Source of the DNA: Streptomyces sp. MH60
GTDB taxonomy: Bacteria; Actinomycetota; Actinomycetes; Streptomycetales; Streptomycetaceae
DNA length: 48,764 nucleotides
Direction of reading: 5' to 3'
Assembly (NCBI RefSeq): GCF_002939385.1
Contig: NZ_MULI01000057.1
Span: 1 to 48,764, forward strand
The first letter of the stretch is position 1; each line of letters opens with the position of its first letter. Shown here in pieces: positions 48,188-48,764 of this stretch. A program made the translations under genes and the position numbers. Under the pieces are notes generated by a model that was given only the letters and a program-made list of their open reading frames with translations, had not been told where the DNA came from and did not search any database.

Positions 48188-48764
48188 TCACCACCAGCCC
48201 GTCCGGCGATTGAGGACGAGGCCCGTCCAGGGCCGAAGCGGGGGTCTGGGGGCGGCAGCCCCCGGGGACGGGAACGGGAAGGGGCGGCGGGGGCGAAGAG
48301 GCCCCGTCGGTACCCCGCCCCCCCCCCCCCCCCCCGCCGCGAGCCGGCTCCCCAGCCCCGTCGACCGGCAGCAGGTCGTACCCCGCACCACCCTCCTCGT
48401 CGTACAACCCGAACGGCACCGCGTCCTCGTCCGTCCCCGCCCCCACCTCCACGTCCTTCGAGCTCTTCGAGCCCTTCGCGCCCCGCCACCCCCGCCCCAC
48501 GGACGGCACCGAGCCCCGGACTCGCCCCCACCGACGCCCACCCCCGTCGGCCACCTCCTCGGCCCCCGGCGCCTCGGCCACCGCCTCCCGCGCGGCAGCG
48601 CCCCGGCACCGCCACGCCCGCGCCACCACGGCCACCGGCACCGCCACCACCCCGATCCACGCCAGCGTCGCTCCCCCGGCCTGCCACCACACCGGCCCGA
48701 ACCGGGCGAGCGCGGCGCTCCCGAGCGGCCCTCCGGCGAACGCGGCCAGCAGGGCGACGAGCAC
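48188..48764 (-). CDS. PerM/DUF6350-like membrane protein, 3' part, frame uncertain
   Basis: The 5' end lies outside the window. The visible part shows two hydrophobic stretches (LVALLAAFAGGPLGSAALARFGPVWWQAGGATLAWIG and the following helix), then a long charged tail (VPFGLYDEEGGAGYDLLPVDGAGEPA). In Streptomyces the gene upstream of purN is usually a multi-pass DUF6350/PerM-like protein, and the fit is reasonable. After GEPA the frame meets an 18-C run (48318-48335). As written, the frame continues to 48012 and would overlap the convergent gene by 167 bp. With one C fewer it would stop at 48188, only 10 bp from that gene's stop; I give that end as the likelier one. Confidence 0.5.
   Translation of the reverse strand, partial: CSSPCWPRSPEGRSGAPRSPGSGRCGGRPGERRWRGSGWWRCRWPWWRGRGGAGALPRGRRWPRRRGPRRWPTGVGVGGGESGARCRPWGGGGGARRARRARRTWRWGRGRTRTRCRSGCTTRRVVRGTTCCRSTGLGSRLAAGGGGGGGVPTGPLRPRRPFPFPSPGAAAPRPPLRPWTGLVLNRRTGWW
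48195..48281. repeat. Dispersed Streptomyces intergenic repeat with hairpin
   Basis: GTCCGGCGATTGAGGACGAG (from about 48200), GGGCCGAAGCGGGGGTCTGG and the GGGGGC-GGCA-GCCCCC hairpin (48248-48263) are the core of a repeat that, from memory, occurs very many times between Streptomyces genes. It lies at the end of two convergent genes, where its hairpin probably acts as a terminator. Confidence 0.7.
48318..48335. repeat. Homopolymer of 18 C (G on the coding strand)
   Basis: An uninterrupted C18 run inside the 3' part of the PerM-like gene, coding for glycine on the minus strand. Such a run is prone to slippage in the cell and to errors in sequencing. Its exact length decides which of three C-termini the gene has. 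Confidence 0.95.

Noticed and set aside
1..48764. CRISPR array, prophage, insertion sequence or biosynthetic gene cluster
   Set aside because: No regular spacer repeats, no transposase or phage proteins, no PKS/NRPS or similar core enzymes; the content is core chromosome.

Overview
The window is about 49 kb of very GC-rich DNA with strong third-position G/C bias, GTG and TTG starts, many 1-4 bp start/stop overlaps and the gene order of a Streptomyces core chromosome. From memory the order follows the SCO4811-SCO4864 stretch of S. coelicolor read backwards. That mapping is recollection and was not searched. Two families of short dispersed Streptomyces intergenic repeats (near 5.1 kb and 48.2 kb) fit the same genus. 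I saw no tRNA, rRNA, insertion sequence, phage or CRISPR.

Layout. 0-4.4 kb: an ECF sigma factor with a coupled partner cut by the edge, three small genes of unknown function and a GH20 beta-N-acetylhexosaminidase. 4.6-8.8 kb: an OHCU-decarboxylase-like gene, then sdhCDAB closed by a clear terminator. 8.9-14.8 kb: a Uma2 protein, a VOC protein, a membrane/DCC/TetR group headed by a two-operator promoter, a membrane metallophosphoesterase, an SCO4848-type membrane protein and a D,D-carboxypeptidase. 14.7-19.9 kb: a BrkB/YihY membrane protein and a divergent five-gene set (GtrA, UbiA-type prenyl-phosphate phosphoribosyltransferase, PAP2 phosphatase / DprE1, DprE2) that matches the mycobacterial decaprenylphosphoryl-arabinose pathway. 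19.9-28.9 kb: a 2'-5' RNA ligase-like protein, trpS, a secreted membrane protein, glyA under a ZTP riboswitch, an ATP-grasp/lipoprotein pair, and a MocR regulator divergent from two AhpD-like genes and a PEP-mutase-like gene. 28.9-36.1 kb: a five-gene choline/glycine-betaine import and oxidation operon. 36.3-40.9 kb: mdh, a transmembrane HTH regulator with an extracytoplasmic DUF2690 domain, a DUF3017 protein and folD. 41.2-44.9 kb: a small membrane protein, an FHA protein coupled to a kinase fused to an outer lytic-transglycosylase-like domain, and a secreted I36-like protein. 45.0-48.8 kb: purNH, a proline-rich membrane protein and the 3' part of a PerM/DUF6350-like membrane gene with an 18-C tract.

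How the parts connect. sdhCDAB and mdh serve the TCA cycle. glyA, folD, purN and purH form a one-carbon/purine group, and glyA carries the ZTP sensor that reports low 10-formyl-THF. The betaine operon is a self-contained osmoprotectant module. The envelope theme recurs in the carboxypeptidase, the DprE1/E2 set, the kinase-transglycosylase fusion and several one-pass membrane proteins. The most unusual items are the kinase-TM-transglycosylase fusion with its 27-glycine insertion, the complete DPA-type pathway in a Streptomyces background with Ala at the benzothiazinone cysteine site, the ZTP riboswitch starting at the predicted +1, and two strong palindromic operators.
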